Assembly: GCA_914767715.1 (NCBI GenBank)
Contig: OU612071.1
Coordinates: 5,768,001 to 5,832,000, forward strand
From: Membranipora membranacea
Lineage: Eukaryota > Bryozoa > Gymnolaemata > Cheilostomatida > Membraniporidae
Reading direction: 5' to 3'
DNA length: 64,000 nucleotides
The position numbers and the translations under genes are program-made. Below, piece after piece: positions 59,886 through 64,000 of this stretch (position 1 is the first letter of the stretch; each line of letters begins with the position of its first letter). The notes under the pieces are model-generated. The model saw nothing but the letters and a program-made list of their open reading frames with translations. It had not been told where the DNA came from and did no database searches.

Positions 59886-60694
59886 AAAATAGTGAACAAG
59901 ATGTGTCGCAGCTTGCACTGAGGTTTCTCGGAACCTTATATTTGTAGTATTTAAATTGCCAATCACAGTCTTTCAAGTTAAATCCTGTGTTTTCTTTATA
60001 ATTTCTAGTTGTAGCGCAGATTAATTGGATGATTGCCAGTTTCTAACATACAAAGTCGCTCACTTGTTCACTGACCTTTGTTTTATTAGATTAAAGAATT
60101 AACTTTTGGTAAACTTCTCAAGCTCAATTAAATTGCAATCTAATTCGGCTAGTGAATGATCAGAGAGAATTCATAACAAACATCAAGCACTAAAAACAAA
60201 CACGCTATATCTTACTATATATTTTGCAGGTGTGACAAAAATTGTGAATGGAAGTTTCACAGATGAAATTACTCCAGCTGTCCGCTGAACTTGTGAACTG
60301 TGAGCCTCCATTGATACATGTTTTGTTTTAAGCAAGTCAATTTCTCTATAAGTGAAATCTTTTAGCATTGTAATTTATAACAATTATAGAGAAATAGACC
60401 TCCAGAAAAAATCATGCCCTATCAATAGGCGCAGACATAAGTTAGACTTTGAAGTAATTATGAATGAAGTCAGCAAAGCTGCCAATGTTCAGATTCTTAT
60501 CGGTCCAGGTGTGTATGAGAATGTATATTAGTAGGGCTAACACAAGTTTCCTTCTGATGCCTCAGCCCTCAATACCAAAACACTCAAAATTACCTACACA
60601 TCACCTCCTGTATAAAATTGTATGATAAGTTGACCATATCAACAGGGTTCTAATTAAGAATTCTTGGGGCTTAATAATGTTGGGAGTCTGACCA

Positions 60695-61099
60695 GGGGCG
60701 TATATTCTAAAAAATTTCACTCACTGACTTTTCAGAGATGAGCATAGTAATCGGGCGCAGCCCGATCCACACGCCGTAGGCGTGGCGGGGAGGGTGTGGG
60801 AGGGGCGCTTTAGCGGCCTCCCACCACGGAAATTTATGCATATCGGAAGCAAAATAGTGCAAGCTGAGAGGTATTTCAATAGCTCACTGAGCTGTTGGGT
60901 ACTTTCAGAAAACAACTCAATAGCAGTAGAAGATTACGGTAAAAATGCTCCAGTTATAAAGCACCCATTTGAAAAAAAACTGACCTTGATGGGATTCGAA
61001 CCCACAACAGTCTTATTATTATTAGGCGGACGCTCTACACACTGAGCTATTCAGCCACTAACCAAAATTTGTGGGCCGTGAGTGGTAATATACGCCACT
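60695..61099 (-). mobile_element. SINE-like element with inverted ends and 11-bp duplication
   Basis: A direct repeat GAGTCTGACCA flanks the element (60684-60694 and 61100-61110). Its ends are inverted: GGCGTATATT at the left and AATATACGCC at the right, with related CACTCAC/GTGAGTG words further in. On the minus strand it carries a tRNA-like head, A box TAGCTCAGTGTGTAGAGCG (61032-61050) and B box GGGTTCGAATCCC. Near 60751-60824 are three stable hairpins in a row. SINE features (tRNA head, duplication of irregular length) are thus joined to inverted ends normally seen in DNA elements. Confidence 0.7.
60751..60824. repeat. three consecutive perfect hairpins
   Basis: Hairpin 1: TCGGGC-GCA-GCCCGA (60751-60765). 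Hairpin 2: CACGCC-GTA-GGCGTG (60770-60784). Hairpin 3: GTGGGAGG paired with CCTCCCAC around an inner CGCT-TT-AGCG (60796-60824). All lie in the body of the SINE-like element and are GC-rich against an AT-rich background. Confidence 0.8.
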
Positions 61100-61573
61100 G
61101 AGTCTGACCACCCAAAGTCGATTTTTTTGGTCTTCGCACTTTAGAATACAATCTTAAATTTAATCTTCGCATTTCCTGCTGTTATTGATTTTTCAGTCTT
61201 CAAATGTGGATATTTCGGATAAATATTTCTTCAGTTTGTCAAAAAACTGTTTCTTCCCTTTTTTCACACTCAAATGACCATGATCTTCTGCCTTCCCAAA
61301 AAATAGGTTATGCCCCCAATGTTATCCGACAAGATTGTGAGAAATATAGGCAACAAAACCTCTTGTCATTATTCCATTCTCCTATGCTCAACGGAGTCTC
61401 ATTGGTTTATATCAAGAGGATATCAAGATTCCCCAAGCAAGCTTACAACCAGCAATGGGTTGGACTGTCATTGCTAATAAAAGAACATCCGGAATGGCCT
61501 ATATATTTTACATGCATTTCCAACTCTCAGCTATATTTATCCCCTCTTGATATATGAGAACACAACTATTTAA

Positions 61574-61951
61574 AGGGCAACCAAGGTTTCGCAGCAATGC
61601 ATTAATGGGTAGCAAATAATGTGCTGGGCAGCATCAGCTTTGTGCATTACGCGATGTAAAACTCAAAGTAGTTGCTGACTCTAAGCTGGGTAACACTTCA
61701 GTTTAGGGGAGGTTCCAAGACTTTGCTGTAATAATTATAGAGCACAGGCTAAATAATCACAGGAACAGGAAACTGCTATGTGGTATTTCTCTTTTAGCTG
61801 AGTTTGAGTACCTGATGGAAGAAATGTTTCACAAGAATTCTGGCTGAATAATCATCCGAATTATATTTTGTCTTTTTCCCCATGCAGAAGGTGCAATCTG
61901 CTATTAATCAATGGCCATCAATGAGAAGTTGTTTGAAACCTTGGTTGCCCT
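61574..61951. mobile_element. piggyBac-like MITE with TTAA borders
   Basis: The 22-base sequence at 61569-61590 is the perfect reverse complement of 61935-61956. If TTAA is taken as the duplication, the element runs AGGGCAACCAAGGTTTC to its inverted copy and is 378 bp. TTAA duplications are the mark of piggyBac-type elements. The interior has no coding frame. An alternative is a longer palindromic border TTTAAA. Confidence 0.65.
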
Positions 61952-61957
61952 TTAAAC

Positions 61958-63066
61958 ATGTTGTTTTTATCCAAGGACTATTCTTGAACCAACTGGACAA
62001 TTACAATAGCTGCTCACAACAAAATAAACCAATAGGATGAATAAATATTTCACCTATGTTTCCAAACTCAAATAGGTGGAAGTGTGAGGGACGGGTGTAC
62101 TATTTGAATAGAACTAGGTACCATCTGGCAAGGTCAAGGTTAAAGTTAGCTTGGAATTTCTTCCTTTCAGCAGAAATATTTCAGTTGTCATAATTTTGGA
62201 TTGAGCTGAGGAAAAGAGTACAAAAATGGTAAGCATTGGCCTAAAATTTTAGAACAAACTCATGAAAATACTCAATGGTTACTGCTGTGTTATTTGGTGT
62301 CTACATTATAGTATGGTATGCTGTCTTGAAGTCTGTGGCCTTCTCTTTAGCCTGACTTTTTTTATACCCACTGTGTCTAATTTCCTAATGAAAATTTCCT
62401 AATGAAAATGAATCTGTTTGTGTTACAATCAATGCACAAGTGACCATGCACTTGACAAATCCGCCATGGTGGTGTTTAGAACATGACCTTCAGAGTCAGC
62501 GCTAGCTTATTTTGAATACCTGTGTAATAATGGACTGCAGCAATTAATAATTTTGTTCCAGAATTAGTCATAGAAATAGGAAAGAATAATCAAATCCTAA
62601 TTTATTATGTCATTTAATTGATGCAAAGTAGGCTGAGATATCATATATGAATGAATTGTTGGTTTGAGTCCTACTGACTGGTGGAGCTTTCAAGGATGGT
62701 TGTTCCAGCCCCAAACACATTACAAAATAAAGTACAGTTATGCTGTAGATGTTGGATAGGCCCTGGGGGCCGATGTCCGGGAGACATGTCCAGAGCCACC
62801 TATGAGAGTTGTATAATAAAAGGCCTTTTGTTTGATGAACAAAGGAGTGCAAACAATGGCAGGCAAAGTTTGATTGTCTGAATGGATGTTGGGTGTGTGT
62901 GATCGATGGCTGGGGAACGTGTATGCTAACCTCAGTTTTCCACTTTTGCTACTCTCATTTGTGGGTATACACAATCCACCCGATGCTACAATATGTAGGA
63001 ACCACTGGTAAAGGGTATTTTACAACTCAACTTTATTTTGTAATGAGGTTCTTTGTTGTATTGCAG
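61958..63066. other. region upstream of the MAPEG exons
   Basis: The first coding exon of the MAPEG gene is expected here but was not identified. It may contribute little more than the start codon. The open frames at 62610-62974 overlap on both strands without support. Confidence 0.35.
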
Positions 63067-63902
63067 GCTGACAATGTTGCTCCAGGTACATTCCAGCTCA
63101 TAGATCAGGTACCCCAGCCGGTGCTGGACAGCTTCTTCTTCTACGCTACTCTGCTATCTCTGAAACTGCTCAGTAACAGTGTGATGACTGGTAAAAATAG
63201 AATTGCCCATAAGGTGGGTTTGTAGACCGCTTATTTTTCATCAACAATGTAGCCATAAATATCACTATTTCAAGCCTTTGCGAAAAAGGGGAACTTTCCA
63301 TCTGCACACACACTTTTAGTGTATGAGTCATAATTGATTTACTTGTTCACAAAGCCCAGTTTCTACATTTGTTGCATTATTTAATAGTTTAATAATCTTG
63401 ACATGGTTATCTTTGAAAGAGTCAGCTCATCTTTGTACACGCTTCATCTTTCACATACACTTATTACAAATGTAACCCGGTTCTGTAAGGCGTAAAGTTA
63501 TATTGATATCCACCTAAGTCTTTTGACTTTTGTTTGGGATGATCTGAGATGACCATGAGACCTCAAGATTGTCTTAAATTGCCTTAAAATGTCTGAAGAC
63601 TGCCTTACAATGACTCAACACTGCTGCACAACGTCTCAAGACTTCCTCACGTCATATCACTCACCTGCTGCCAGCTACTGGTCAAAGAGTCTCATCTGAA
63701 TAACATATAATCGCTTGGTATGGCCACTGTATCACATGGTCAGTATGACTCAATCCGGCAAAACGGCATTATCTTCAGGATTCTCTGTAGTTATCATCTT
63801 TTCCTCTTCTATTTTGTTACTTTATATGCTGCAGGTATCACCTAACCCGGAGGATAAGCTGAGTAAGGCTAAATCTCACCCTGATGTCGATCGAGCTGTC
63901 CG
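63067..63902 (+). CDS. MAPEG family gene (microsomal GST1 / PGE synthase-like), 5' part
   Basis: Two exons are visible: 63067-63213 (acceptor TATTGCAG, donor AAG|GTGGGT, 49 codons) and 63835-63902 (acceptor GCTGCAG, donor CCG|GTACGT, phase 2). The first encodes the N-terminal membrane helix (FFFYATLLSLKLLS) and its basic end. The second has the typical NPED region followed by a DPDVER-like motif, NPEDKLSKAKSHPDVDRAV. This matches the start of microsomal glutathione S-transferase 1 and prostaglandin E synthase, small four-helix membrane enzymes that use glutathione. The order of helix, NPED and DVDR is right for the family, and the RAH-type continuation would start in the next exon outside the window. 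MGST1 and PGE synthase cannot be told apart from this part. Confidence 0.75.
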
Positions 63903-64000
63903 GTACGTCTAGGTGTATTATTCCATCAATTCAACATAATTCGTTGCTAGTTTTATGGATTGAGGTTCTTCAGTAGAAAGCTGTCAAAATTGTTACCTGA

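Noticed and set aside
59665-59976. Overlapping proline- and glycine-rich frames on both strands
   Set aside because: They are produced by the 39-bp minisatellite, whose period is divisible by three. No splice sites or start context support them.
60981-61058. Functional tRNA gene on the minus strand
   Set aside because: The acceptor stem does not pair well and the sequence lies inside an element with a flanking duplication.

Overview
The window is eukaryotic nuclear DNA from an invertebrate animal. Genes are broken into short exons with GT-AG introns whose phases match, the background is AT-rich, and there are many transposons. Two genes end in the cysteine-rich domain of short-chain collagen C4, a family described from freshwater sponges and also seen in cnidarians and other marine invertebrates. 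A sponge or another early-branching or marine invertebrate is the best guess. The species cannot be fixed from the sequence.

Region 1 (1-9.5 kb) is a nest of dead mobile elements. A decayed Ty3/gypsy-like element (gag and protease remains at 1505-2926, reverse transcriptase, RNase H and integrase remains at 8361-9480) is split by an insert whose ends are inverted arrays of a TTTTGCCAAT-like word. Inside that insert lies a P-superfamily transposon (3713-6228) with about 350-bp inverted repeats and a perfect 8-bp target-site duplication, then a tRNA-like SINE head. A second gag copy (1-642) and two possible small host exons lie upstream.

Region 2 (9.9-21.9 kb) holds one six-exon gene on the + strand, predicted at 967 residues, whose family I do not recognise. 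Its 7-kb second intron carries a broken LINE in antisense and a tRNA-derived SINE. Region 3 (21.9-25 kb) is non-coding, with a minisatellite and a long hairpin.

Region 4 (25-48 kb) is a minus-strand cluster: collagen-C4-like gene A (25063 to about 33090), an NHL-repeat gene with a transmembrane segment (34337-36761), then collagen-C4-like gene B (41200-47963), which encodes a type II membrane protein with a coiled coil. A and B share an identically sized last exon and no Gly-X-Y repeat is visible in either, so they look like paralogues that replaced the collagen helix with a coiled coil. The NHL gene between them also encodes a membrane protein, so the cluster may act at the cell surface. That last step is inference.

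Region 5 (48-64 kb) is mostly non-coding: weak + strand exon candidates near 52.2-55.7 kb, a near-perfect 35-bp hairpin, a 39-bp minisatellite, a SINE-like element with terminal inverted repeats and three internal hairpins, a piggyBac-like MITE, and at the right edge the first visible exons of a MAPEG (microsomal glutathione transferase or prostaglandin E synthase) gene that runs out of the window.
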